A program made the position numbers and the translations under genes. The notes below the pieces were generated by a model. That model saw nothing but the letters and a program-made list of their open reading frames with translations. It was not told where the DNA came from and ran no database searches. A stretch of DNA of 64,000 bases from Actinomyces denticolens (GTDB lineage: Bacteria; Actinomycetota; Actinomycetes; Actinomycetales; Actinomycetaceae), in contig NZ_MVIW01000004.1 in assembly GCF_002072185.1 (NCBI RefSeq), positions 1-64,000 on the forward strand, read 5' to 3'. This document shows, one piece after another, positions 32,019 to 40,648 of this stretch; position 1 is the first letter of the stretch, and the number at the start of each line of letters is the position of its first letter.

Positions 32019-33041
32019 ATGCCTGAGCTCCCCGAGGTGGAGGCGGTGCGCGCGGGCCTGGCCCGGCACCTGACGGGACGGCGCATCGCCGATGTCGAGG
32101 TCCTCGACCCCCGGCCGCTGCGGCGCCAGGACGGCGGTCCCGAGGCCTTCGCCCGGGCTCTGCGCGGGCGCGCCATCACCGGCGCCGCGCGCCGGGGCAA
32201 GTTCTTGTGGCTCCCCCTCGACGACGGGCGGGCCCTCGTCGCCCACCTGGGCATGAGCGGCCAGCTCCTCGTGCGCGGAACCGCAGCCCCAGTGGCCGCC
32301 GCCGCACCTGGCGCCCATCTCGGCCCTCCGGGCGAGTCGCCGCCGGACCTGACGGCCACCCGCGCCCCGAGCCTCGTGCGTGATCTGTCCGTTCATCCCC
32401 GCCACCTGCGCGTCCGTCTGCTGCTGGCCCCCGAGCCGGGGGATGCCCCCGGTGGTGCGGCCCTGGACCTCGTCGACCAGCGGATGCTCGGCGGCATGCG
32501 CGTGACCGGGCTCGTGCCCACCACTGATGGCGCCCCGGGCGGGAAGGGGTCGCCAGAACCGCTCCTGCCCGCCGACGCCGCCCATATCGCCCGCGACCTC
32601 CTCGACCCGGCCCTGGACTGGACGACCGCCATCGCCAGGGCCCGGTCCTCGCGCCGTGCCATCAAGGCCGTCCTGCTCGACCAGGGCATCGTCTCCGGGA
32701 TCGGCAATATCTACGCCGACGAGGGCCTGTGGCACGGGGGAGTCCACGGTCTGCGACCGGCGGCCTCGCTGAGCCGGCGGGCGGTGGAGCGCGTCCTGCG
32801 GGCCACGGCGGACGTCATGGATCGGGCCCTGGCCGTGGGAGGAACCAGCTTCGACGCGCTGTACGTCGACGCCGAGGGCGCCCCCGGATATTTCGCGCGG
32901 TCACTGGCCGTCTACGGGCGGGCGGGCCGCGAGTGCCGGCGCTGCGGGGCCGCCCTCCGCTCCGAGGTGATCAGCGGGCGGTCCCACACGTCCTGCCCCC
33001 GTTGTCAGACGCGCCCCCGGGCGCGCAGGACGCGCGGTTGA
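32019..33041 (+). CDS. mutM: bifunctional DNA-formamidopyrimidine glycosylase / AP lyase
   Basis: Fpg/MutM removes oxidised purines from DNA. The 340-residue protein begins M-P-E-L-P-E-V-E, with Pro2 as the nucleophile and Glu3 catalytic. The helix-two-turn-helix motif I-V-S-G-I-G-N-I-Y-A-D-E and the zinc finger C-x2-C-x16-C-x2-C (C-R-R-C to C-P-R-C) are complete. It is longer than the usual 270-290 residues because of Gly/Ala/Pro-rich inserts near 90-120 and 170-185. It ends the rnc operon. Confidence 0.95.
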   Translation: MPELPEVEAVRAGLARHLTGRRIADVEVLDPRPLRRQDGGPEAFARALRGRAITGAARRGKFLWLPLDDGRALVAHLGMSGQLLVRGTAAPVAAAAPGAHLGPPGESPPDLTATRAPSLVRDLSVHPRHLRVRLLLAPEPGDAPGGAALDLVDQRMLGGMRVTGLVPTTDGAPGGKGSPEPLLPADAAHIARDLLDPALDWTTAIARARSSRRAIKAVLLDQGIVSGIGNIYADEGLWHGGVHGLRPAASLSRRAVERVLRATADVMDRALAVGGTSFDALYVDAEGAPGYFARSLAVYGRAGRECRRCGAALRSEVISGRSHTSCPRCQTRPRARRTRG

Positions 33042-33052
33042 GCCCGGGGGCG
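33012..33052 (+). terminator. hairpin spanning the mutM stop codon
   Basis: CGCCCCCGGGC (33012-33022) is the exact reverse complement of 33042-33052 and is followed by GCCTTTGT, a weak T-rich tail. It probably ends the mutM transcript. Confidence 0.5.
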
Positions 33053-33082
33053 GCCTTTGTGACGTAGGTCCTCAGACGCTGC

Positions 33083-33088
33083 TAATGT
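33083..33088 (+). promoter_or_regulatory. putative -10 of a leaderless response-regulator promoter
   Basis: TAATGT lies seven bases before the ATG at 33096, and no Shine-Dalgarno sequence is present. Confidence 0.45.
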
Positions 33089-33095
33089 CAGGTGC

Positions 33096-33752
33096 ATGCC
33101 GAATGCTGCAACGCCCGGGACAGTCCGCGTCATGATCGTGGACGACCACGAGATCGTCCGCCGCGGGATCGCCGAGATCATCGACCGAGCGGACGGCATG
33201 GAGGTCGTGGCCGAGGCCGGCTCGAAGGCGGAGGCCGTGCGCCGTGCCGAGCTCGTGCGCCCCGACGTCATGCTCGTCGACCTCCAGTTGCCCGACGGCA
33301 CCGGCATCGAGGTCATGCGGGAGGTTCGCGACTCCGTGCCCACCGCCCTGCCGATCGTCCTGACCTCCTTCGACGACGACGAGGCCCTCGCCGAGGCTCT
33401 CGAGCTCGGGGCCCGCGCCTACCTGCTCAAGACCGTGCACGGCGCGGAGATCAGCGACGTCGTGCGCGCGGTGGCCTCCGGCCGCGTCCTGCTGGATGAG
33501 CGCACGGTCACGCGTCGCCGTGCCGACCACGACGACCCCACCGCCGAGCTCACCAACGCCGAGCGCAAGGTCCTCGAACTCATCGGCGACGGCCTGTCCA
33601 ACAGGGAGATCGGCGAGAGACTGGGGGTGGCGGAGAAGACCGTCAAGAACCACATCACCTCGCTACTGGCCAAGATGGGCCTCCAGCGCCGCACGCAGGT
33701 GGCCGCATGGGTCGCGGGGCAGCGGGCCTCCGGCTGGCGCAACAACAGCTGA
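33096..33752 (+). CDS. NarL/LuxR-type response regulator, DevR-like
   Basis: The 218-residue regulator has a receiver domain (about 10-130) with the acidic pocket V-D-D-H, phosphoacceptor Asp62 in V-D-L-Q-L-P-D-G and the conserved Lys in L-L-K-T-V. A LuxR/NarL helix-turn-helix follows at about 155-215 (L-T-N-A-E-R-K-V-L-E, then G-L-S-N-R-E-I-G and V-K-N-H-I). The convergent GAF histidine kinase at 33799-35703 is its likely partner. Cytochrome bd genes lie just beyond, so oxygen or redox control is a reasonable guess. Confidence 0.9.
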   Translation: MPNAATPGTVRVMIVDDHEIVRRGIAEIIDRADGMEVVAEAGSKAEAVRRAELVRPDVMLVDLQLPDGTGIEVMREVRDSVPTALPIVLTSFDDDEALAEALELGARAYLLKTVHGAEISDVVRAVASGRVLLDERTVTRRRADHDDPTAELTNAERKVLELIGDGLSNREIGERLGVAEKTVKNHITSLLAKMGLQRRTQVAAWVAGQRASGWRNNS

Positions 33753-33768
33753 CGCCCGCCCCGCCCGT

Positions 33769-33795
33769 CGGGGCCGCCCGGCGCCCGCGGCCCCG
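33769..33795. terminator. bidirectional terminator hairpin between response regulator and kinase
   Basis: CGGGGCCGC (33769-33777) is the exact reverse complement of 33787-33795, with a 9-base loop, in the 46-bp gap between two convergent genes. Confidence 0.5.
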
Positions 33796-33798
33796 GGG

Positions 33799-35703
33799 CT
33801 AGGCGTGGTCCAGCGGCGCTATCCAGGTGAAGATCGTCCCCCGTCGGGGCCCATCCGAGCGCGCCCTGGGACCGATGGAGAAGCTGCCGCCGTGGCGCCT
33901 GGCGCGCTCGGCCATGTTGGCGGTACCGGAGCGGCGCGTGACCGCGGGATCCACCCCGATGCCGTCGTCGCGGCAGGCGATCGCGGCGAGAGGCCCGGTC
34001 ATGCCCCCCCAGTTCTCCTCCACGCGCTCGGAGGCGGGAAGCACCCCGTTGATCCGCACGTGGATCGTCGCCGAGGAGGCCCGGGCGTGGCGGGCCACAT
34101 TGCTCAGTCCCTCCCTGACCACGGCCACCATGTCATCCGCGACGTCGTCATCCACGGACGCGGCGATCGCCCCGGACAGCTCGCGGTGGGTGTCCGCGCC
34201 CTCCTCGGTGAGGGCGTGGCCGTCGACGGTGATGAGCAGGGAGGGCGCGAAGCCGAGGGAGGTGCGCGCCAGGGAGGCCTCGCGCCGCAGCCGTTCGACG
34301 AGCCCGACCTCCTCGTCACGGTCCCGGAGCGAGTGGACGATGGCGCGGATCTGGCTCACCGAGTCATCGACGGCGGACAGGACCGAGTCCAGGATGTCGC
34401 GCATCGCCTCGCAGTCGGCGTCATCCTCGCGCAGGCGGTCCCGGGCGGCCGTGACCCGCATCCCGGTGGCGAAGAGCTGCTGGATCGCCAGGTCGTGGAG
34501 GTCCCGCCCGATGCGGGCGCGCTCATCGAGGAGGGTGGCCATCTCCTCGGCGTGCTGGGCGTCGGCGAGCTCGAAGGCCATGGTCGCTTGGCCCGCCACG
34601 AGCTCGGCGATCTCCAGGTCCTGCTGGGTGAAGGGGGCCTCCCCGGGCTCGCGCAGCAGCAGCATGACGCCGACTCCCCGGTCGCGGTGGATCATCGGGG
34701 CGTAGAGGGCCGGGCCGAAGCGCGCCAGCGCCTCCACCTTGAGGTCCTCCGCTCCCCAGGCGTCGATGAGGGAGGGGACGGTCAGGCCGGTGCGCCGCGC
34801 GAGGGTGGACATGGCGCGCCCGGCGGGAGGGAAGTAGGTGCCGATGAGCTCGTCGGCATGGTGCCCGTCGGCGATCTCGCAGATCCAGGTGTCGCCCACG
34901 CTGGGCAGGACGAGCGCGGAGGTGCCGGCGTGGGCCACCTCCCGCACGCGCCGCGCGATGAGGGTGAGGGCGTCGTCCTGCTCGGCGCCGGACAGCAGGA
35001 GGGTCGTGATCTCCTGGGACAGGGCCATCCACTGCTCGCGGTCCCGGGCCTGGCGGTACAGGCGGGCGTTCTCGACGGCGATGGCGGCCGCCTCGGCGAG
35101 CGTCACCACGGCGTCGATGTCGGCGCGCCCGAAGCCCCCGGGGCGGTCACCCAGGTAGAGGCGGCCGAAGAGCCGCCCGTGGGCGCGAACCGGCACCGAC
35201 AGCATCGAGCCGGACTCCTCGCCCTCGATGGCCCCGGTGAACGCGGTGGCGCCCGAGAGATCGTTGACGACGACGACCCCCTGGGGGATCCCGTCGGTCG
35301 GTGCGCCATCCACGACGCCGGGGGCGTCCGGCGCGCCGGACGCGGGGGCCCCGCTGAGGAACTGCTGAAGGATGTCGGGCTGGTCCCCGATGAGGGTGGG
35401 GACATTGCCCGTGGAGGGGGGCGCTGCCGCTTCGGGCTCGACGACGGCGTCCTTGCTCACGGCGATCGTGCCCCACGTGGCGCCGGTGATCGAGCAGGCC
35501 GAGTCCACCAGGCGCCGCAGCGCCTCGGTGACCCGCAGTGAGCTCGTCAGGCGCAGCGCCGCCTGGACGACGTCGGCCGCGCGCTCCCAGGGCGGCTCTT
35601 CGCCCCGGGGCCCCCCGGTCCCCGCCGGTGCCTGGCGGGCGTGGACGGCGTAGGCCAGGGGTCCGCCCGGGCCCGGCCCCCGCGTCTCCTCGTTGTCAGG
35701 CAT
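33799..35703 (-). CDS. GAF-domain sensor histidine kinase (HisKA_3 / NarX-DevS type)
   Basis: The 634-residue soluble kinase has two GAF domains (about 50-215 and 230-390), no membrane segment, a HisKA_3 dimerisation helix with phosphoacceptor His near 401 (I-G-R-D-L-H-D-L-A-I-Q-Q-L) and a HATPase domain near 520-630 (L-S-N-V-A-R-H-A-R, D-D-G-I-G-V). DevS/DosS kinases with this layout sense oxygen through haem in the first GAF domain. I do not see an obvious haem histidine before the S-M-L-S-V-P-V-R stretch, so the signal is open. Its start overlaps the end of cydC by 8 bases, so it is probably transcribed with cydDC. Confidence 0.9.
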   Translation of the reverse strand: MPDNEETRGPGPGGPLAYAVHARQAPAGTGGPRGEEPPWERAADVVQAALRLTSSLRVTEALRRLVDSACSITGATWGTIAVSKDAVVEPEAAAPPSTGNVPTLIGDQPDILQQFLSGAPASGAPDAPGVVDGAPTDGIPQGVVVVNDLSGATAFTGAIEGEESGSMLSVPVRAHGRLFGRLYLGDRPGGFGRADIDAVVTLAEAAAIAVENARLYRQARDREQWMALSQEITTLLLSGAEQDDALTLIARRVREVAHAGTSALVLPSVGDTWICEIADGHHADELIGTYFPPAGRAMSTLARRTGLTVPSLIDAWGAEDLKVEALARFGPALYAPMIHRDRGVGVMLLLREPGEAPFTQQDLEIAELVAGQATMAFELADAQHAEEMATLLDERARIGRDLHDLAIQQLFATGMRVTAARDRLREDDADCEAMRDILDSVLSAVDDSVSQIRAIVHSLRDRDEEVGLVERLRREASLARTSLGFAPSLLITVDGHALTEEGADTHRELSGAIAASVDDDVADDMVAVVREGLSNVARHARASSATIHVRINGVLPASERVEENWGGMTGPLAAIACRDDGIGVDPAVTRRSGTANMAERARRHGGSFSIGPRARSDGPRRGTIFTWIAPLDHA

Positions 35704-37507
35704 CGGCGTCCTCCTGGGAGAGCGACCAGCGGTAGGTCTGAGAGTTCCTCATGAGCTCATCATGCGTGCCGCGCGCCAGGACGGTGGCGGGTTCGCCGGA
35801 ATCGCGCGCTGATCCCCCGCGGCGGCCCAGCACGAGGATCTCATCGGCGTCCGCCAGAGCGCTCAGCCGGTGCGTGATGAGCAGGACGCCCCGCTCGCGG
35901 CTCCCGGCGCCCAGCAGATCGGCCACGAGCCGGTCGGCCGTGACGGCGTCGAGGTGCTCCCCGGGCTCGTCGATGAGGAGCAGCGGCGCGGGGGCGGCCA
36001 GGGCTCGGGCCAGGAGCAGTCGGCGCCGCTCCCCGCCCGAGATCCCGGTGGCCCCGGTGCCCAGGGGCGTGTCGAGCCCCGCGGGCAGGGCATCGAGCCA
36101 GGCGGCCAGTCCCGCCCGCTCGAGGAGCGCGGTGGCGCGCTCGGGCGTCAGAGCGCCATCGGCGACCCTGAGGTTCTCCAGGACGCTGGTGTCGAAGACA
36201 TGGGCGTCCTCCGCAGTGAGCGTGAGCCGGACGGCCACATCCCGCCGTTCGGCGCCCCAGGGCGGGGCACTGTCGATGGTGATCTCGCCGGCCTTGGGCT
36301 CGATGAGCCCGGCGAGGGTGAGCAGCAGGGTCGTCTTGCCGATACCGGAGGGCCCGACGATCGCCAGGCGGCGCCCGGGGGCCAGGTCCAGGTCGATGCC
36401 CGAGGCGACGACCGGCCCCTCGGGCCAGCCGACGGCCAGGCCCCGGGCGCGCAGCCTCGGTCCTCCCCCGGAGACCCGAGGGAGCGGCGACGGCTCGGGC
36501 ACGCGGGCCGCCGAGGCCTCAGCGGCCTCCACGAGCTCGACGACGCGCCGGGCAGCCCCCGCTGAGCGGACGAGCTGCACGCTGGCCGGGCCGAGCGCGG
36601 ACACCGCCTCGAAGGCGGACAGGGGCACCAGGACGATGACGGCCAGCATGACCGGTGCGAGCCGTCCACTGCTCACTGCGGGGATCCCCGTCAGGAGGGC
36701 GCCGATGACGGCCAGTCCCAGGGCGGCGGCGTCCAGGGCGGCGGCGACCGCCGCCGGCCGGGCTCCCGCGTCGCGGGAGGCGGCGAGGTGCTTCTCGGCG
36801 CGCGCCACCTCCTCCATGAGCCGCGGCATCCGCCCCGAGACGCTGAGCTCGGATCCGGACTCGATGGCGGTGAGCGCATGGGCGGCCAGGTCCGTCGCCT
36901 GCTCCTGGCGCGCCAGCTCGGCGGCCCTGGCCGAGCGGACGGTGATGGCCGGCCCGACGACCCCTGACAGGAACAGGCAGGCGGCGAGGATGAGACCCGC
37001 GGGCCAGTGGACGATCATGATCCCCACCACGGTCCCCGTGCTCACGGCGATGGCGATGGCCACGGGCAGGTAGGCGCGGATGACGAGATCCCCGACGGCG
37101 TCGATATCCGCACCCACGCGAGCCAGGACATCGCCGCGGCGCAATCCCGCCACTGTGTCGGTGCGAGAGGCGGCCAGGGTCTCATAGAGGCGGGCGCGCA
37201 GCGCGCTCATCCCGCGCAGGGCGGTGGAGTGCGAGACGAGGCGCTCGCAGTAGCGCAGGACCGAGCGCGAGATGCCGAAGAGCCGCACCGCGACGGGCGC
37301 CACGCCGAGCGCGGCGACATCGGGGATCTCGGCCGCTCGCGCGATGAGCCATGCGGCCACCGCACTGAGGCTGACGGCGCTGCCCAGCCCCAGGGCCCCG
37401 GCGATGACGGACATGGCGAACCGGCGGCGGTCGAGTCCGAGCAGGTCGACGGCGCGCCGCAGCGCCCGCCGTTCGGCGATGATGAGGGGGGAGAGGGACA
37501 TGCTCAT
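35696..37507 (-). CDS. cydC: ABC exporter subunit CydC
   Basis: The 603-residue half-transporter has six N-terminal membrane helices (about 25-310) and an ATPase domain with Walker A G-P-S-G-I-G-K-T-T, signature I-S-G-G-E-R-R-R and Walker B L-L-L-I-D-E-P. CydDC exports reductant (cysteine or glutathione in E. coli) and is needed for cytochrome bd assembly. The start overlaps the cydD stop by four bases. Downstream, the stop overlaps the histidine kinase start. Confidence 0.93.
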   Translation of the reverse strand: MSMSLSPLIIAERRALRRAVDLLGLDRRRFAMSVIAGALGLGSAVSLSAVAAWLIARAAEIPDVAALGVAPVAVRLFGISRSVLRYCERLVSHSTALRGMSALRARLYETLAASRTDTVAGLRRGDVLARVGADIDAVGDLVIRAYLPVAIAIAVSTGTVVGIMIVHWPAGLILAACLFLSGVVGPAITVRSARAAELARQEQATDLAAHALTAIESGSELSVSGRMPRLMEEVARAEKHLAASRDAGARPAAVAAALDAAALGLAVIGALLTGIPAVSSGRLAPVMLAVIVLVPLSAFEAVSALGPASVQLVRSAGAARRVVELVEAAEASAARVPEPSPLPRVSGGGPRLRARGLAVGWPEGPVVASGIDLDLAPGRRLAIVGPSGIGKTTLLLTLAGLIEPKAGEITIDSAPPWGAERRDVAVRLTLTAEDAHVFDTSVLENLRVADGALTPERATALLERAGLAAWLDALPAGLDTPLGTGATGISGGERRRLLLARALAAPAPLLLIDEPGEHLDAVTADRLVADLLGAGSRERGVLLITHRLSALADADEILVLGRRGGSARDSGEPATVLARGTHDELMRNSQTYRWSLSQEDADA

Positions 37508-39300
37508 CGACCATCACCGGCCCTCGTGAGGGCGCCCGCGGCGGTGGCCTCGCCAGGCGGTGCGGCCCCCTCGGACGGCGTCGCGTCGGGATCGTGGGCC
37601 GAACGAACCTCGACGACGTCGTCGGCGATGGCGATGAGGGCCCGGCGGTGGGCGATGACGATGATCGTCCGTCCCTCGGCCCGCAGCGCCTCGACGGCGC
37701 GCAGCACATGGGCCTCGCCGGCGGCGTCGAGGTGGGCGGTGGGCTCATCGAGCACGACGAGGGGCCTGGGGGCGAGGAGGGCTCGGGTGAGCGCGAGGCG
37801 CTGGCGCTGACCGACGCTCAGACCGACCCCGCCCTGGCCGATCGGGGCCAGCCAACCGCGCTCCAGGGAGGCGATGACCTCGTCGAGCCCGGTCTGTGCC
37901 GCGGCCCGCTCGACGGCCTCGGGAATCGGGGCTCCCGATGCTTTCATCGCGGCCTCCTCGTCCTCGCCCAGGACGTGGGCCAGGAGGGTTCCCGGCAGGA
38001 TGGCGGGGCGCTGGGGGACCCAGGAGATCTGCTCCCACCAGGTGGCGGGATCGATGTCCGCCAGGTCGATCGGCCCATCGGCGGGCGCCTCGGGGGAATC
38101 ATCGAGCGGGGCGCTGATGAGCACGCGGCCGCGGTCGGCCGGCAGGAGGCCGAGGAGGACCTGGGCGGTGGTGGTTTTGCCGGCCCCGGAGTCCCCGGTG
38201 AGCACCACGAGCCGACCGGGGCGGATGACGGCGGTGAGCTCGTGGGGCGCCCAGGCGCCCCGGGCGGCGACCGACAGTCCCTCAATGCGGATGGTCGCGG
38301 TGGCGAGGGAGGGCGCCGCAGTGGTGCCGTGCTCCGGAATGGGGGTCTCGAGGATGGAGAAGACGGCCTCGGCGGCGGCCACGCCATTGGCGGAGGCGTG
38401 GAAGTGGAAGCCGACCTGGCGCAGGGGGTTGAAGATCTCCGGGGCGATCATGATGACGAGAAGACCGGTGGCCAGGTCGAGGTCGCCGTACAGGAGCCGG
38501 AAGCCGACCTCGACGGCGATGATCGCGACCGACAGCGTGGTGATGAACTCCAGGACCGCGCCGGACAGGAAGGCCACGCGCAGGGTGGACATCGTGGTGG
38601 CGTTGTAGGCCTCGCCCAGTGCCCGCACCCGCTTGGCCGGCCCGGCCTCACGGCCCAGGGCCTTGAGCGTCGGGAGGCCGGCGATGAGGTCGAGCACCTG
38701 GGATCCCAGTCGCTCCATGGCCTCCAGGCGCGCCTCGGAGTGCGCCTGGGTGAGGCGCCCGATGAGGATCATGAACACCGGGATGAGGGGGATCGTGAGC
38801 ACGACGGCGACGGTCGATGGGATGTCGGCCGCGAGCATGACGGCACCGGTCATCGGGGTGACGGTGGCGGCCAGGAGGAGCTGGGGCAGATAACGGACGA
38901 AGTAGGGCTCGAGGTCGTCCAGCCCACGGGTGAGCAGGGTGGTGGTATCGGCGCCGTGGGCGGACTGCCACCGGGGGCCGAGCGCTGCCGCGCGGGCCAG
39001 GACGAGGCGCCGCAGCTCGATGATCGTGGAGGTGGCCGCCCGGTGGGCCCGGCCCTCCTGGACGAGCACGACCAGTGCGCGCGCCACCGCCACGCCGGCC
39101 AGGGCCGCCAAGAGGCCGCTCTGCTCTCCCGGGCGCGCCTGGTCCAGGATGACGGGGGAGACGATCCGGGAGATGAGACAGGCCTGCGCCACCACGAGGA
39201 TCGCCGTGAGGACGCCCGTCACGGCGGTCAGGACCACGTAGCGCCGGGCCGAGCGCGCGTAGCGCATGAGACGTGGGTCAAGGGGCTTCACGGCGCCCAT
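37504..39300 (-). CDS. cydD: ABC exporter subunit CydD
   Basis: The partner of CydC has a membrane domain (about 15-310) and an ATPase domain with Walker A T-G-D-S-G-A-G-K-T-T, signature L-S-V-G-Q-R-Q-R and Walker B L-V-V-L-D-E-P-T. I start it at the ATG at 39300 (M-G-A-V-K-P-L-D-P-R, 598 residues); the frame is open to 39369, but the added residues overlap a hairpin and look non-coding. It is downstream of cydB on the same strand, separated by 191 bases that hold a 23-bp perfect hairpin. Confidence 0.9.
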   Translation of the reverse strand: MGAVKPLDPRLMRYARSARRYVVLTAVTGVLTAILVVAQACLISRIVSPVILDQARPGEQSGLLAALAGVAVARALVVLVQEGRAHRAATSTIIELRRLVLARAAALGPRWQSAHGADTTTLLTRGLDDLEPYFVRYLPQLLLAATVTPMTGAVMLAADIPSTVAVVLTIPLIPVFMILIGRLTQAHSEARLEAMERLGSQVLDLIAGLPTLKALGREAGPAKRVRALGEAYNATTMSTLRVAFLSGAVLEFITTLSVAIIAVEVGFRLLYGDLDLATGLLVIMIAPEIFNPLRQVGFHFHASANGVAAAEAVFSILETPIPEHGTTAAPSLATATIRIEGLSVAARGAWAPHELTAVIRPGRLVVLTGDSGAGKTTTAQVLLGLLPADRGRVLISAPLDDSPEAPADGPIDLADIDPATWWEQISWVPQRPAILPGTLLAHVLGEDEEAAMKASGAPIPEAVERAAAQTGLDEVIASLERGWLAPIGQGGVGLSVGQRQRLALTRALLAPRPLVVLDEPTAHLDAAGEAHVLRAVEALRAEGRTIIVIAHRRALIAIADDVVEVRSAHDPDATPSEGAAPPGEATAAGALTRAGDGR

Positions 39301-39368
39301 CCTATGTGTAGGGCTCTTGAACGCCGGTTCATAGGGGAAGGCTATGTTGCAGGGTGCGATGCGCGGCA

Positions 39369-39418
39369 CGACGATGATCGCCGCCCGGCCCCGATGGGCC
39401 GGGCGGCGATCATCGTCG
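39369..39418. terminator. perfect 23-bp hairpin between cydB and cydD
   Basis: Positions 39369-39391 and 39396-39418 are exact reverse complements around a CGAT loop. It lies 74 bases past the cydB stop and 69 bases before the cydD start. Without a T-tract it may act as a terminator, attenuator or mRNA-stabilising structure. Confidence 0.6.
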
Positions 39419-39491
39419 GTGGCGGGATCTCACCCCGGCAGAGGGTGAGAGGGTGCAGGGGTGCTCCCTAGCGCGGCGGGGCCGCGTCGGT

Positions 39492-40625
39492 TCAATAGCC
39501 GATCACGGCCTCCGGCTGGGCGGAGTCGCGCACCTTCGTGGGATGCAGGCCGCCCGTATCGGGGTTGATGGTCTCGGCGCTGATGCGCCCGGCGAACACC
39601 TTGTAGCCCCAGATCGTGTAGAAGAGCACGACCGGGACGAATACAACGGCCGCCACCGTCATGATGAGCAGGGTGACATCAGCGGAGGCCGCCTGCTGGA
39701 TCGTCAGGGAGTAGGCCGGGTCGATGGACGAGCGCATGACATCGGGCGCCATGGCGGAGAAGATGAAGGCCACGGCGAAGGCGATTCCCGCGAAGTGCAG
39801 CCCGAACGCCATACCGAAGCGGCGGCGGTGGCTCATGGCCAGGGAGCCGATGAGACCGACGGCGGCGATGATGAGCGGCAGCCAGGCCAGGGCGTTGGGG
39901 GAGTGGGCCAACTGCGCCCAGAGGGCCCACACTGCGGTGAGCGTCGCGGAGACGCCGCCGGAGCGCACGGCGAAGGACTCGGCGCGCTCGCGAAGCGCCC
40001 CGGTGGTCTTCAGGGCGGTGAACAGCGCGCCATGGGTGACGAAGAGCATGCAGGTCACCGCACCGCCAAGAAGGGTGAACGGGGTCAGCAGCGAGAAGAA
40101 TCCGCCGGTGAGCTGATGCGAGGCCCCGCGCAGAAGCGAGTCGGCCGGGACGAGTGACGGGTCCACGGCCGCCCCGCTCGCCGTCTCGATGACCTCGATC
40201 CTCATTCCCTGCACCAGATTGGCGAAGGCCACGCCCCACAGCGCGGCGGGCACCCACGCGCTGATCGTGTGGGCCCAGTCCCACCAGTCGCGCCAGCGCT
40301 GGGAGTTGATCTTGATGCGCCACTCGATGGCGCAGATGCGCACGATCAGGCACAGCAGGATGAGGAACAGCGGCAGATAAGCGCCGGAGAAGAGGGTGCC
40401 GTACCACTCCGGGAAGGCGGCGAAGGTGGCGCCGCCGGCGGTGAGCAGCCAGACCTCGTTGCCGTCCCAGTGCGGCCCGATCGTTCCCATCATGGCGCGG
40501 CGCTCGCGCTCATCGCGGCCGAGGATCCTCAGGAGCATGCCGACTCCGAAGTCGAAGCCCTCCAGGGTGAGGTAGCCGGTCCACAGGACGGCGATGAGGA
40601 CGAACCAGAGAATCGAGAGCGTCAT
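39492..40625 (-). CDS. cydB: cytochrome bd oxidase subunit II
   Basis: CydB is the structural partner of CydA in the membrane-bound quinol oxidase that reduces oxygen at high affinity. The 377-residue protein has eight or nine hydrophobic helices and the family start L-W-F-V-L-I-A-V-L-W-T-G-Y-L-x-L-E-G-F-D-F-G-V-G. The motif W-D-G-N-E-V-W-L is intact. It follows cydA by 23 bases on the same strand. Confidence 0.96.
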   Translation of the reverse strand: MTLSILWFVLIAVLWTGYLTLEGFDFGVGMLLRILGRDERERRAMMGTIGPHWDGNEVWLLTAGGATFAAFPEWYGTLFSGAYLPLFLILLCLIVRICAIEWRIKINSQRWRDWWDWAHTISAWVPAALWGVAFANLVQGMRIEVIETASGAAVDPSLVPADSLLRGASHQLTGGFFSLLTPFTLLGGAVTCMLFVTHGALFTALKTTGALRERAESFAVRSGGVSATLTAVWALWAQLAHSPNALAWLPLIIAAVGLIGSLAMSHRRRFGMAFGLHFAGIAFAVAFIFSAMAPDVMRSSIDPAYSLTIQQAASADVTLLIMTVAAVVFVPVVLFYTIWGYKVFAGRISAETINPDTGGLHPTKVRDSAQPEAVIGY

Positions 40626-40648
40626 GGTCGTGTTCTTCCTTCCCGGCT

